Positions 35,610 to 47,787 of a stretch of DNA of 64,000 bases are shown in pieces. Made by a program: the position numbers and the translations under genes. The DNA comes from Byssothecium circinans (Eukaryota; Ascomycota; Dothideomycetes; Pleosporales; Massarinaceae): the NCBI GenBank assembly GCA_010015675.1, contig ML976979.1:527661-591660 (forward strand). Reading direction: 5' to 3'. Under the pieces are notes generated by a model. That model saw only the letters and a program-made list of their open reading frames with translations. It was not told where the DNA came from and ran no database searches. Within the stretch, counting starts at the first letter, position 1. Each line of letters opens with the position of its first letter.

Positions 35610-35825
35610 GTGTCCAGGTACCTGTTCCGAGCTTGATTACGCATACCGGTACCGTACTCGTAATATCGATAGGAGTTTGGGACCGGGTCCTACTTTTACA
35701 ACCATGGGCCAGGCCTCTTAACGGTCACACCCACGCTTGTAGTGTGCCCTTCAATACGAAACTGTTGGAAAAGGATTCCTTCCTAAAATAACACACACAA
35801 CACAACACGCCCGCTTCCCATCAAA

Positions 35826-36090
35826 CCTACCATAGCATCTCCACACATAGCTCAAACCCCATCCATCACCCTGCCCTACCTAAAATCCGGAACGTCCCGT
35901 CTGCACGATCTTGATCTAATCTCAGAGCCGCTGGGTTATGTCGACAAACAAANNNNNNNNNNCCTACCATAGCATCTCCACACATAGCTCAAACCCCCCC
36001 CCCCCCCCCCCCCCCCAAAATCTCCACACTATGCCCTACTAGCAGTCAGGAACCAATCTCAGAGCCGCTGGGTTATGTCGACAAACAAAG
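35826..36090. repeat. Duplicated ~125 bp flank around an assembly gap
   Basis: The left copy (35826-35952) begins CCTACCATAGCATCTCC and ends CTGGGTTATGTCGACAAAC. The right copy (35963-36089) starts and ends with the same sequences but differs in the middle, where a pure C run of about 29 bases at 35988-36016 replaces the ordinary sequence. The pattern suggests two reads of one locus left side by side at a gap. Confidence 0.8.
35953..35962. other. Assembly gap (10 N)
   Basis: Ten consecutive N bases. Because the same sequence flanks both sides, the true distance could be zero or negative. Confidence 0.98.
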
Positions 36091-37299
36091 GAAAGGATAG
36101 GAGAGGAAAGGAAAGAAGCGGTGTGTCGTGCATTGCTTAGGGCAAGAACAAAGAAAAAGCGATGATGCGTTAGCGTAGGTGGGGTACTCTACTGGAATAG
36201 CGCGCAGGTGTGCATTGCATTGCATTATTGGTTTAGCCATGGACTAGAGTAGAGTAGACTGGAATGGACTTGGGGCGTTCTGTTCAAGTCAGTCATTTGA
36301 CATCTTAACCGGTAGCTTCTTCTTGGTCTGGATTGAAGTCGGGTTCGGATTCAAGGGTGCGATGGGAGATCGCAGCACTGGGTTAAGAAAACAAGAGAGC
36401 CGACGATTTGACGAGCGATAGAACCAATGAATTTCCCAACCCAAACCGGCAGTCTTTCCTGTCTGGTTAACTTGACCTAAATATTCCACTATCAATTCCC
36501 CCAAAGCAGCGAACTTTTTCCCCTCCTCCCGACTCCATCCTATCCCGTCCATGTGCTCTGCATGGCCAAAACTCAAATCTCCCCCCAGAAACCCACAATC
36601 TGGACAAGCAAGACGGTGTCGTAATGTCATGAACCTCTCCGTTCCCCTTTTCGTCCATCGCCTTTTTCGTTCGCAAGAAAGTGAGAATAAAACAAGATAC
36701 GCATTAAAATACTGTTCTTTTCATCGAGAAAGTCGAGTAAAGTCGCCCCGCTCGAGAAGGTTCCATGCCCTCTGGTATTGAGGACAGTTGGAAAAGCAAA
36801 ACGCCGTAGTGATACCCCTGGAAACCCCCATGACCGCCCCCAAAAAGAAGGGAGACGTGGAAAAGAAAGTCGAGCCGAAAGATGCTGCCGGCTGATTCTG
36901 TTGTAGATATCAAGGTATATGAAAATTGAAATCCACAGTGCCGTACCAAACGGTAAGCTAGAAGGGTCCCTCAAAGGGAAAAGTAATGATAAAAATGATG
37001 GTGTTGGGAGACCAAGCCACCTCATGTGTGCCCATTCATAGCCTTCCTGATTGAATGGTGGGTAAAACGTACACGAAGAAACTCTTGGCCTAGGATAAAC
37101 AAGTCGGAAGTGCCCATAGCAATATGACCCCAATTTCTAGATAAGAATGGAGCAATCGTCATGCACATCGTTACTCGTCGGCGACGAGACATCGGAGCGA
37201 GGTTCGTCAGCGTGAAGTCGTAAAATAGGGGTATCAACCGATGGGGTAAAACATGTCCGGAGCATCAGCTTTTGTACATGGTTCGATTATAAACAGTAT

Positions 37300-40200
37300 T
37301 TACGGAGCAGTGATAGAAGCTTCTGCGCGCTGGTTGATGTGGTTCGCATGAGCTTCCAAGGCGCGCGCCATGACGTTTGTGACTGCAGCAGTATTAGTAC
37401 GTTTAGCCAAACAGTCGGGGTAGGGAAGACTCACCAGGCCAGACAGCAGACCTTCCAAGCATGTGCGCTGTGACCATGAGAAGCTTGCTGCCGTAACCAC
37501 AATGGCCGAGATTGGGGAGCCCGCCTAGCATCGGCATGGTGTTCGAAGTGATATCATACGCAAGCTTCATGTCCGCAGCATGCAAAATATCCGCAATCTT
37601 CTGTAGTAGCTTGATGTCCTCCTCTTCCAATAGCATGATGGCCGGTACAGCCGTGTAGTCAACTTCGTCTTTGCCGAGCACCCCCAGAAAACGACCAACG
37701 CGATCCTGTACAGTAGCAACCCACTCAGCGAGAATTTGAGCGCAGTCAAACGTGCACATTGCGGAGGAATTGGGCAGTTCTCGCGCCGTGAACTCAGCGT
37801 AAGTTGTGCCGAGTTTATCTGCCATTGACAGCGAGTCTGCTGCGTAAAATGCAGCTTTGCGCAAATGTCTTTCGCGTTTGGATGACTGACTGGGTTGCAA
37901 ACCAGCGACACCTTGGCCTGGACTTATATCGCCGTTTGAGTCCATCTCCTGAGGTACAATTGCTCCAGGCGAGTTGTTCATTGCGCTGATCTGAACATCC
38001 ATCGGATCCGTGGTCCTCTCTGGTGTGCCGTCCTGTCCGATGACATCAACGCCTCTGGCCAGCTCAGCAGACATCCCATCAAAGTCCCGCTGCCAAAGAA
38101 GTTCCTTCGAACGAGTGAGGTTCACAAAGAGCCTGACATACGCCAGGTCCAGCAAAGGTATGCAATCGGCTGAGAGAGGGCCGAAAGGGCTTGGTCGTTC
38201 AATGCTGTGGTTCGGGTTCGCTCGCCAGGCGGCCTGCCATGCTTTCAGTGCTGGCTCGACTTGAGCGTGCATTGCCTCTGTTTCATGAGTCTTCCACAGA
38301 CGGCCAGTGTGCCTCTGTCTTGTTTCCCAGATGTAGACGTGGAGCGCGTTTATGAGGACGTAGCAACCGAAAGTGCTGGGTCGGATATCGCTTGTCGGCG
38401 TGTCGGGCATCGTCAGCTCTCCGCCAAATGGCTGCTGGTAGGAACCCCGTGCGCGTTCGGCTTGCTGGCGTGAGCTTGCTTCGAGTAAGTAAGTCATGGC
38501 AGCATTGAATGACAACCCTTTAGATTGCGCAATTAGTGGACCTCCCATCGCGACCCAGGCCTGAGGGCTGTCAACCGACCACAGATCCTCTTCGCATGGT
38601 AAATCGAGTCGAATCTCGGAGTTTAGAATCCGTGGAGCATGCGCGTAGGCAGAGACAAGGAGGCTGGACATGGTGAAAACGGCGAAGTAGGTTCTTTTGC
38701 GTTCCTCTACCTTTTTCCATTTTATCCATTGGGCGTACTCCTCTGTAGCCTCAGTATGGGAGCCCCGCCGAGGCATATCCGACGGCAATGAGCCATCGGA
38801 CATATCCACATCACCATTAGTTGCATTGGGTGACCCTTGATTATCCGTGGTGTCGCTGGCGGGACGATCTAGGCCGGCGGCTTTCGCGAGACTCACCAGA
38901 GCGGCACAATGCGTACTGGCAACTTCGGCAGCCAGCCTGTCGCCGCAGTTGTGGCCAAAGATCAGGTTCAAAGCCATTGCTTGCACCAGCCAGAGTGGAG
39001 GCTTGTTGACAGAATCGGTCGTGGTATTTGGTCCATTGACCGCTGCGGATAGACCTGCCCTACGTCGTTCATCAAGATAGTATAGAATCATCTTCTTAGC
39101 TGCGTCAAATAGCTCCTTTGCAACGGCGTGTTCGAATTCGTATAAGGCTCCTATAGCGGCCATGGCCAGAATCAAGCAACCACCACCGCCGACCATGCCA
39201 TCATGGTTAGCGTTCCCTGAACCACGGAGGTGGTACGTGTAAGCCGGTGTATCGAACGAGAGCGTCGGAATGTGCAGGAACGGTAGATGAGGGTGAAAGT
39301 AGAGGATGTAGGCGTTCACGAAGCGTTGGAGGTCGACAGTACTTGGAAGCGATGCAATCTGGTTTGGTGGTTTGCCGGGAGCAGACGCAGACAAAGGCGA
39401 ACTTATTTGTGGTTGTGAATATTTGCGTTGGGGCTGGCCAGAAGCTAATGCCTGCGATAAGTTGAAGATCAGCGCCTGTCTTGTACCGTCCGTGAGCGTG
39501 TCCGTGGAAACTGAAGTCACTGAGCTGTGTCTGGCACTTCCATTTATCGATGAGGATGATATACTGCCGGTATCAGAATTGAATGTGATGGGATGTTGGA
39601 AATATTGATTCGGCATACCCGGAATACCCGCAGTAGGGCTCATGGCAGAAATGGATGGGGGCGAGGCGATGTAGAAGTCAGCCGGCGCACCTTGCTCCGT
39701 CATATCCTTATTCATCATGAGCTCTGGAAAGACGGGTGCTATAGCTTCCAGAGAGTATGCCGCTGGATTGATGCTCGTGTGGGTGACCAGCGGTTGGTGC
39801 CACATTGATGCAGAGGTCTGCTGGCCAGACCCATCTACCATGGCCTCCGAGAAGCCGCTCTGGCTAGCAGTGCTGATTGCGGAAGGCGAGGATTCGTCCA
39901 CAGCGTTCTCGTTGGCACCGGCAAACATCATAGAGCTGTCTAGACCAGCACTCCAGGCAAAGTCATCCTCCTCGATGGCAGTATTATTTGCGAATGGGTT
40001 TCCAAACGAGGTGAAGGGCGTCTGGACGGCCATGCCTCCGTTGAAGTGATGCAGCTGATTGGGATTGATGGTCGACCCCGAAGAGCCAAAGAACTTTTCC
40101 AATTCAAAATCATCTGGTCCAAACCCTGGAATGGGAGCTGTTCGTAAGCCACCGCCCATACCGAGGCCAAGGTGTGTGTCGAGTTTCGGCAGGCCGTGAT

Positions 40201-40908
40201 GTTGGCCAATCGATGTCGACATGCCGCGATAATCAAAAGTGCTTGGTCCATTCATTCCCGACAAGCTGTTGTGGTGCGAGTGGCCCGGATGGCCTACCGG
40301 ATTTCTACCCATGGGACCATTGTGCTGTGCAAGAAGATTGTTGAGCGCGCCGGGATCAATATGACTGATGGTGTTTGCGCGCGGCCTCATCGCCGAGGAT
40401 ACTGCACCACCAGGGCCTCCAACGCTGCTTGCGACGGAACTTTTTCGCACTCGTCCAGTGCTGTTGGGAGGCAGTCCGGTGGTACTCTCCCTGCGGCCAG
40501 GACGTGGCCGTGTGGAGGCCGCGCCCTGTTGGTGTAGCTTCTGCTGGTGTCGCAGCAACAAGTCGCGCCGCGCAAAGCAGCGAGTGCATTGCGGACACTC
40601 GAAGGGCTTCTCCTTTGTGTGCGATCTCTCATGCCGCTTCAAGTGCTCCAGCCGCGCAAACGAGCGACTGCAGGTCCCGCAGACGTGCGGCCGTGGTTTG
40701 TCGGTTTTTGGAGGAGGGAACGGCGCGCTATTGTTCTGTGGTGGGTCTGGTTTCGTGGGTTGAGCCGACGCTACAGATTGGGGACATTTGTTAGCCGCGC
40801 CGCCAGTGCAATTGGTGGGTAGAGCTCACCATTGTCGCCGCTCGCGGCCCCCGAGCCGGTGAAAGTGCTCGACGGAGCTACCGGTTTGGTATCACCCTCT
40901 GCAGCCAT
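37300..40908 (-). CDS. amdX: AmdX/Adr1-type C2H2 transcription factor
   Basis: Exons 40908-40830, 40770-37435 and 37382-37300; introns 59 and 52 nt; 1165 aa. Two C2H2 fingers sit at Cys57-X2-Cys60-X12-His73-X3-His77 and Cys85-X2-Cys88-X12-His101-X4-His106, with the Adr1-type sequence [26 protein letters not shown] long Ser/Gly/Asn-rich middle (about 107-480) is followed by a fungal TF homology domain from about residue 500 ([23 protein letters not shown]). Aspergillus AmdX and yeast Adr1 activate genes for acetamide, acetate, ethanol and other non-sugar carbon sources. The last intron removes the ESSLPRLFG end of the unspliced frame and gives a natural tail ending ASITAP. The distal promoter is unusually long and gene-free. 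Confidence 0.9.
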
Positions 40909-43900
40909 GTCTTGACTGTGGGTCTGTATCTCGTGTCACCTCAGCCTGTCCACCAAGCCCGTCTAGGTCCAAGAAAGGCGGGATATATGTCTTGGCGGAA
41001 AGGCGGCCCGCGATAGCTTCCAGTGTGCGGGAGGTCGTGGTACTACCTGAGCCGAGGACGGCGAAGCTCGAGATGTCAAGCGGGTTCGGGTAGGAAACAA
41101 AGGACGGCCGGAGACAAGGACACTGCCACAAACGCACAGATGTCAGCAGGGCCTTTCAATTCAAAGCGCACTGGGAAGCGCTGTACCTTCCACACGCTGT
41201 GAACGTGGGCGTGCTGAACAGAGTAGAGCTGTGGTGGGATGCGTTCCGGCGGTACCTCGGACCGCGGACGAGGAAAGCAGCGTGTCGCAGCGTCTCCGAC
41301 ACGCACAATCTCTGGCAAGGAGAGACGGGGGAAGAATAAAGCCTCTGCGAGGAGATGAAGTCCCCGCCGTTGGGGTGGCGAACGGCTGTTGGGAGGTGGT
41401 CGAGGGGAGGGTGCAGGACGGCTGCGTGGGCAACGGGCGGACTGCAGACAAGCCGACCCGAACTGGACGCAGAGCACAAAGCTAGGTGGTGACCTTTGCA
41501 GCAATGTCGGCTTCACAGCAGGTACAAGAATTACTACGGCGCCGGCGAGTCTCTTCGGGAGTCTCTGTGGGCCGAAGGTAGGCGTTCAGTGGAAGGCGGT
41601 GGAGGTAGGGTAGGTGTGGTAGGTATGGTATGTGGTAGCTCCACAGTGCGTGCCAGCCTTGGAGAAGGACTCAGTAAGTCACCTTTCCGTAACGACCGGC
41701 GTCTTGCACGGTCAGTCGGTAGCAGTACCTCACTTACGGCGCAGAGACAGCGTCGGGGGAGCAATTGATTTGATGAGCAACTGGAAGCTCGCAGCTCGGC
41801 CGGCGATTGGCTGGGGCTGGAGCTGGAAAGACAAATACCGTACGGGCAGAATGGCGCAGGTGGTGGTCGTGGCCGTGGTCGTCTTCGTCCCGCCAGAGCT
41901 CGGCTTCATGCAAACAAGTGCAATACCTTTCATGCAACGAAAGGGACTGGACAATGGAAGAAAAGCAAGCAAGAGTTGAGACAAATGGCTAGCGACGCAC
42001 GAGCTGCGACGATGGAAGTCGCCTGGGGCTCGGAGGCGTTCGTGCACTGGGGGAGCCCGTTAAGCAGAGCAGATCCCCCGGTACTCGTAATCCGTCGCTT
42101 TGGCTGGCCTGACCTCTGCGTTCGCACTCACAGTTTCACTACAGGCTACTGTGCAGGGGGGCGCCAGACATTTACCGTACGCAGCGGATGCCGGAGCATG
42201 GGGGGCCAGCGAGCTAGCGCCATCTAATGAGGTCGCCATGCTCCTGTCGAGCGCCGTGGAGGGCAAAGATGGCCGTCGTCACAACAGCAGCTCGCTGATC
42301 GCGATCATCACTGAACCCACCCAAGTGGTTGTCTGTCGCCCGTCGCCGGACGTGGCTGGACAGTTGCATGGTCGAGCGCCGAAACGCTTGGCCCGGTATA
42401 CAGTGCACCGACCATCCGCACAGACGGCGGCCGTTGCCATTCCACACTACTCCTTTCATTTCAATTATTCAACAGCCACTTGAACGGTTGCCTGAGCAGT
42501 AAGCAAGCACTGAGCATGGAGCATTGAGCATCATTGAGCACTACAGTGTATTCTATTGCATCGTACTGTACCGTATGTATAATATTGCTGCGAGCCGACT
42601 TGCTTCATTTAGCTGTGCTGGATAGATTGGCCTGGCCTCTACAGACGACATGTAATCAAAGCTGCTCCGTCCCTCGTCCCTGAGCTTAGGTCGGATAATG
42701 GGACGGTGCGGGTGCTGTGAAAGGCCAGCGCAATGGCCTGCTGCAGCTGCGCCCTTGTTCCTTGGGGTGTTTAATACATACATACATACGATAGGCGTTA
42801 ATCGACGGAGCTCACGCCGTTGCTGAGTCTCCTTGTACCTCCAGTGTGCTCCGAGCAGCTGCCAGCAACGGGGATGGGGACTGGGACGGGGACGGGGACG
42901 CAGGCATGCACTATTCTGCTATTCCACCGATGAAGCTAGCACCCGTCCGTGTTGCTTCAGTTTCTGGGGAAGAGATGGAAACATGCATGGAGGTGACCTT
43001 GAGCCTTGAGGCGCGGCAGCTCATGGGCCGCCCTGAGGCCCGCCCTGCAGCGCATGACCAGCACCCGGCTAGCCCCTTCGGGCGACAAGTCTGGGGAAAT
43101 CGTGCATATGGACCGTGCCGTGCTGTTTCAGACGACGCACCATTGGCTCGCTTGCCGTCCCTGGACGCCTGGACCGCCGGCCTGTCAATTTGCTCAGCAG
43201 CCCGAGCTCCCTTTGCCCTCGCTTGGCCGTTACTCGTTGCTGACAGCCTACGCATGTCGGGACGACTCAAAATGCCAGCTGCCTGCGCAGACGTACTAAG
43301 TACCGTACCTAGAGGCAAAGGGAACGGTTGACGTAGAGAGCATCTCAATTGAGCCAAGGCAGGAGAGGCATACGGCGGGCCCAAGTACAGCAAGTACTTC
43401 AAGTACTTCATCCTCCCGCTGGTACCCATCCGGAGCTCCGCCGTTGTGCAGCAGCAACAGCTCGGACATAGGTACGGAGTGGGTCTTGGACAGCACCTGA
43501 CCTCTGTACCCAAGGTAAGCGCAAGAAGCCAGCCCTGGAAGCGTGCAATGCCGGCCCTTGGGCGCACTGTTTCTCGCAACCAAACACGAGATTTGGGCCA
43601 CCATTACGCAGGGCCACGGACCCCAGATAACCATCGAATTCACACAGTCAAGCAGACCATCGTCGCCTCTTCTCTGTCTTGCCGCTCAATTGCTGTACCA
43701 CTCTGTACCGCCACGGCTCTTTTCTGTTGCACAGCCATCCAAGCTAAGCGTTCCTCGTAGGCAATCAGAAAACCGGAACCAGTTCGCACCAGTCAAATTC
43801 GTCGCCGTCGATGATCTTTGTCGTTGCAAGGCGAATCCGCTATGGATGCGTGCATTTTGATAGTTATCGCCTGCGACGGGCATTTTTAAGATCAGCGCTT

Positions 43901-46900
43901 CCTTTGGCCCTGATGAGCCTCTTGGACGACTCAGTAGTCATGCCATTTTCTAACAATAGTGCAGCGTGAGCGCAAATCTCCAAGTCTCGGTTGGTATCGG
44001 ATCATCGCGAGCGCCAACGACGACGGTCCACAACCTCAAGCGCAGGTAAGGCTGAGGAAAAATGGGGCAAAACTCTCGGGTAGGTGTTCGACAAGTCTTC
44101 GATTGACGTGGAGGGCTGCCACGCACCTGATGGTCTCGCGAGATCGGCCATGAGCCTGTCGTTCCCATGCACGAAAGCAGCGGATCCATCGCCATAGAAG
44201 ACGTCACCGTCAGTCGTGTGGGAGAGGAACTCTCGAGCTGCAAAGTTGCCGCTGCGGCTATGCCTGTCAGGCCGAGCATGCCGGAACACCTACGTACTAT
44301 AGGTAGAGCGCTGAGTCCTATGCTATATCAGCGCCGGTGCGATGCAGCCGCGGAAATCCTGCTGTATGGTACTTACTTACTAGTCCTCATGTACCTATGT
44401 ACACGCGGAGTTACGCTCACCAGGGACTTCCACGTCGCTTAACTCTGCGTAATCACGAGCTACGCGAACACGCCGTCGCGATGGAGGCACGCATGTACTG
44501 TATGCAGCAGAATTGATGACGAGCGTCTGCTTTCCCGTGCGCGTGCATACTTGGAGAGCTTCACAACATGCATCCCGAAACAGGCAAGCCGCAACCCCCC
44601 ACCAAACAGCTTCGTGCCCCGCCACCCTGCCAACCGCTTCTGATTGCTTGCACATATTGCTTGCCGTCGTCTGGGACTATAGCCAGCCTATCACGCCACC
44701 ATGTGCTGGAGCTTGCCATTTCCCAGCGCGCAAGTCGATATACTGTACATATGCGAACAGCTCAATGATCGATGCAGGTTCGGATGAAGTTGTCGCGAAG
44801 AGTCTGGAAGGCTCCCCCACGGCTATCTCTGTATCACGTCCGGAGAGACACAGGAACTACGCATCTAGAGCCACCACCCCATGAAACGCCGGTCCGGTGT
44901 CTGGCCTGTCCTGCACCAGTAGTATGCAGTCAGCGGAAGGACGGTTGGAGCTTTGATAGCTTGATTGCTCTACCATGGATGGCCTTGCAACGACGCCCTT
45001 TTGACCCCGGATTCTCCAGCCTGCGCCTGAAGCGCAACCTTGTATATTATTGGTATACAAGGCCTTAAAAACTTTATACTACACCTGCCCTGTGACAATA
45101 AGTATTCGACCGAATGCAAACAATATTGCAATTTATTCGAGCTTGAGCTTGAGTTGAAGTCCGAGTTGAGACCTGCCCAGACGTCCCGAGGCAGAGACGA
45201 GCCAAGACGCTATGCTTTCCTGGGCTAGTCCCGAGCTACATTCGACGACACCTCTCAGGTGCCGCCGCCGCCAACACAACTCGCACAAACACGCCATCCG
45301 CTGGACGCCTGCATGAATTGCTCTAGCAGTCTTACTCAACATGGAATTGAAAAGCCCTCTGTTGTTCCTGATGGCTACTATCGACGTCACTCGAAGTTAA
45401 GGCCCTTCCCAACAGAATATACAGGCACGCATCCACCGGCAAGGTAGCTTGCCTCTCCTGCAATTCCTGTCTCCGACACTCCAAATACTATCAGCTGCAT
45501 GTTTACGGAAAGCTTCCGCGTGTCGCGACGGAAATGTCCAACCTCCCGGTGGATACGTCCCTCACAACGGGCCTACATCGGTCGCACTCGGCAACGGCAC
45601 CAGGCGGTTACCGACGTAACCTTGCCATTATTCCATCCTCAACAATTCCCGTCGCCTGCAAGTTGCGCCTTCAGTATCCACATAGTCCTTTGCCCCCGAA
45701 AATCCTATCATAGCAGAGGAATCTCGGAGAAACGCGGATGGAAAAACGACGCGGAACGATGGGAAACTTCATCTCCATCTTTCATGATTTGTCATCAAGA
45801 GATACTCTATGAGCGTGTATGGATTGCGGTCCAAGTGACTCGAGAAGCGCCTCTTTATTGGCCTCCCGTGCACCCCGGGAAAGGCATTGGCTCTGCGACC
45901 ATTGCCACAGTGACGTGGGATTCTACTATTTGCTCATGTAGTTAACGCTTTCTCAGGTCTGAACAATTCCCGGACCTCAGATGACGACCATGAGCGCGAA
46001 AGAAGAAACGAAATGACCATCCCAATAATCACCTCTAAGGCATATCAGACCAGTTCCTCGAGCGACTCTTTGAAATGCTCGCGCTGCAAGCCAAGGACTA
46101 TGCGGTGTCGCAGTAGAACTCGCATAGCGTTTACCCATTTCCAGAAGAGAATTCCTTTGCATCTCAACATTACAACCAGCCACTATGTGAGAAACGGCAT
46201 ATGAGTCTGTTCTATCGCTAGTGGACTTTCCTCTCACTATTCCCGCTCTTGTGGACCTCGCTTCCTGTGTCGTTGGGCCTTCTCTGTAGGGCATACGATT
46301 TTGTGGCGTCCGCTTTCCTGTTCTCTCACATCTATACCCGCAGTGCGAGTAGATCCTGCAATGCAACTAGGTGCCGAAGTTGCTGATCTTTCTTGGGAGC
46401 AGAACAGAAAATAATAAGGGGCAAATCGCTTCGCTAGCCGATACCCTACACGTGTACGATCAGCATACAATTTTCCTGCTCTCTGCTCTTACGATTCTTT
46501 GGGTAAATATCGGCCACCTATCGACTGACTGCAACACCAACCATCAATACGCATCCCACACACTACTCATGCGCAGCTGAGTCGTGGAAACGCCATGTTT
46601 TCTGGAAACCTAAGTCAAGCTCGAACTTCCGTAACTCCGTCGGCGGCCACTAGCCACGGATGTGTCCGCGCCCTTGCAGAGGGTGCTATCCGATGATTCG
46701 TCTTGATCGAAAAACCCATGCACATACTGTAGCTCGAGGAAATGCAGCAAGATCGTTTGTACCGCGCTATGCATGACCCTGCAGATTGTCACAGTATGTA
46801 GGCGCGGCATTGCGTAATAATAGACAGTAACGATGGTGAATCATTCCTGATGTGATTCATGTTGTTGATGATAGGTATACTACGGGTTTAAAGATACAGC

Positions 46901-47208
46901 ATCGCATTTCTCTGTCGGCATAAACTTCGATGTTAACTAACCCTCTGCTGTAGTTGGCGGTACAGGGTACACTGACACAACTTCAGAGACTCAGTTCTGC
47001 AGAGTGACAAGTCATCACACACTGTTCGACCACAAAATCAATCCAACAAGTGAAGACTAGTGGTTTTCCATAATCTCATCACCCTTTCTTATTGTCGAGT
47101 ACGGAGTCAATACTCATACTGACCTCCATAATACCTCGTTCCCCTCCCATTTCCATCTTCCCGCTCGAACCTTTCCCATCCCACTACTCCCTCACGCCCC
47201 CTACCCCC
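40909..47208. other. 6.3 kb region without a recognisable gene
   Basis: Upstream of amdX. Many overlapping frames of 60-222 codons occur on both strands, a result of moderate GC content, but none shows domain motifs, a coherent splice structure or a clear strand preference. Small features: a GACGGG repeat near 42875-42900, a CATA repeat near 42778-42788, GAGCATTGAGCA repeats near 42513-42540, and AGTACTTCAAGTACTTC near 43390-43410. It could hold the amdX promoter and long 5' leader, non-coding RNA, or a decayed gene. Confidence 0.5.
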
Positions 47209-47787
47209 TCAGCAACCCCTCTCAACCCTTTCTGTAACATCCTCCCCACAGCCCCCCCTCAAAGCCTCAACCTCAAACTCCAAACCCGCATAGATCATAC
47301 ACCCCTCCCCACCAAGCACACGCCCGGCCTCCCCACTCCCCCCATACTTCAATACCCGTACTGCCATTCCTTCCGCCACGATCCCATTCCGCTCTGGATC
47401 ATTCAGTGCACTGCCGTTAGCGAATTTCGCGTTCCCGGCGACGGCTGCGTAGCCGAGCCGCCGTGCGAAGAGGAAGGCGAGTTGTTCGTCGATGGCGTCG
47501 ATGTGGAGACGTGCGCAGGCGAGGAGAGAGGCAGAGGTAGAGGATGGCGTGTAGCATGTATCTGCGGTGGGGACGCTGGAGAGGGTGGTTAGGTTGAAGG
47601 GGTAGGTAGCGGTAGTGGTGTTGGTGTTGGATGGGGAGGGTGCGCCCGGGTAATTTTGGGAAGTGGCGTTAGGGGAGGGTGTGAATTGGCAGGTTGCGTT
47701 GTTTGGTGAGGAGGGAGGTGTCTGGGAGGCTTGGGCTGCGATGTTGGTGGTGAGGATGAGGGCAGAAACGAGGGCTGTGGGATACAT
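47209..47787 (-). CDS. Secreted chorismate-mutase-like protein (AroQ type)
   Basis: Single exon, 192 aa from ATG 47787; an upstream in-frame ATG at 47817 adds ten polar residues, but the shorter start gives a standard signal peptide (MYPTALVSALILTTNIAAQA, cleavage near 20-22). Residues 22-85 are a Pro/Ser/Thr/Asn-rich linker with several N-X-S/T sites. Residues ~90-178 look like an all-helical chorismate mutase II domain: ARLHIDAIDEQLAFLFARRLGYAAVAGNAKF, then NDPERN, with the Arg, Lys121 and Asp130-x2-Arg133 pattern of AroQ active sites. The normal role is chorismate to prephenate; a secreted form in a fungus can act on host shikimate metabolism (as Cmu1 does in smut) but that is inference. 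Codon GC is much higher than the flanks. Confidence 0.68.
   Translation of the reverse strand: MYPTALVSALILTTNIAAQASQTPPSSPNNATCQFTPSPNATSQNYPGAPSPSNTNTTTATYPFNLTTLSSVPTADTCYTPSSTSASLLACARLHIDAIDEQLAFLFARRLGYAAVAGNAKFANGSALNDPERNGIVAEGMAVRVLKYGGSGEAGRVLGGEGCMIYAGLEFEVEALRGGCGEDVTERVERGC

Larger units (their letters stand above)
34181..37299. other. Intergenic region with assembly gap and local repeats
   Basis: About 3.1 kb with no supported gene. It contains the dynactin p25 promoter, a poly-A run at 35291-35302, an imperfect direct repeat (35504-35609), a 10-N gap flanked by duplicated sequence, a poly-C run, GGAAA-type repeats near 36090-36117, and the 3' side of amdX. Frames of 60-168 codons at 36289-37237 lack motifs and probably lie in the amdX 3' region. 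Confidence 0.6.

Noticed and set aside
36289..37237. Several minus-strand frames of 70-168 codons
   Set aside because: They lie downstream of the amdX stop, have no motif, and overlap each other; more likely 3' untranslated region.
42846..43579. Overlapping 161- and 222-codon frames on opposite strands
   Set aside because: Mutually overlapping, low-complexity and Cys/Arg-rich in a way typical of random GC-rich frames; no family motif.
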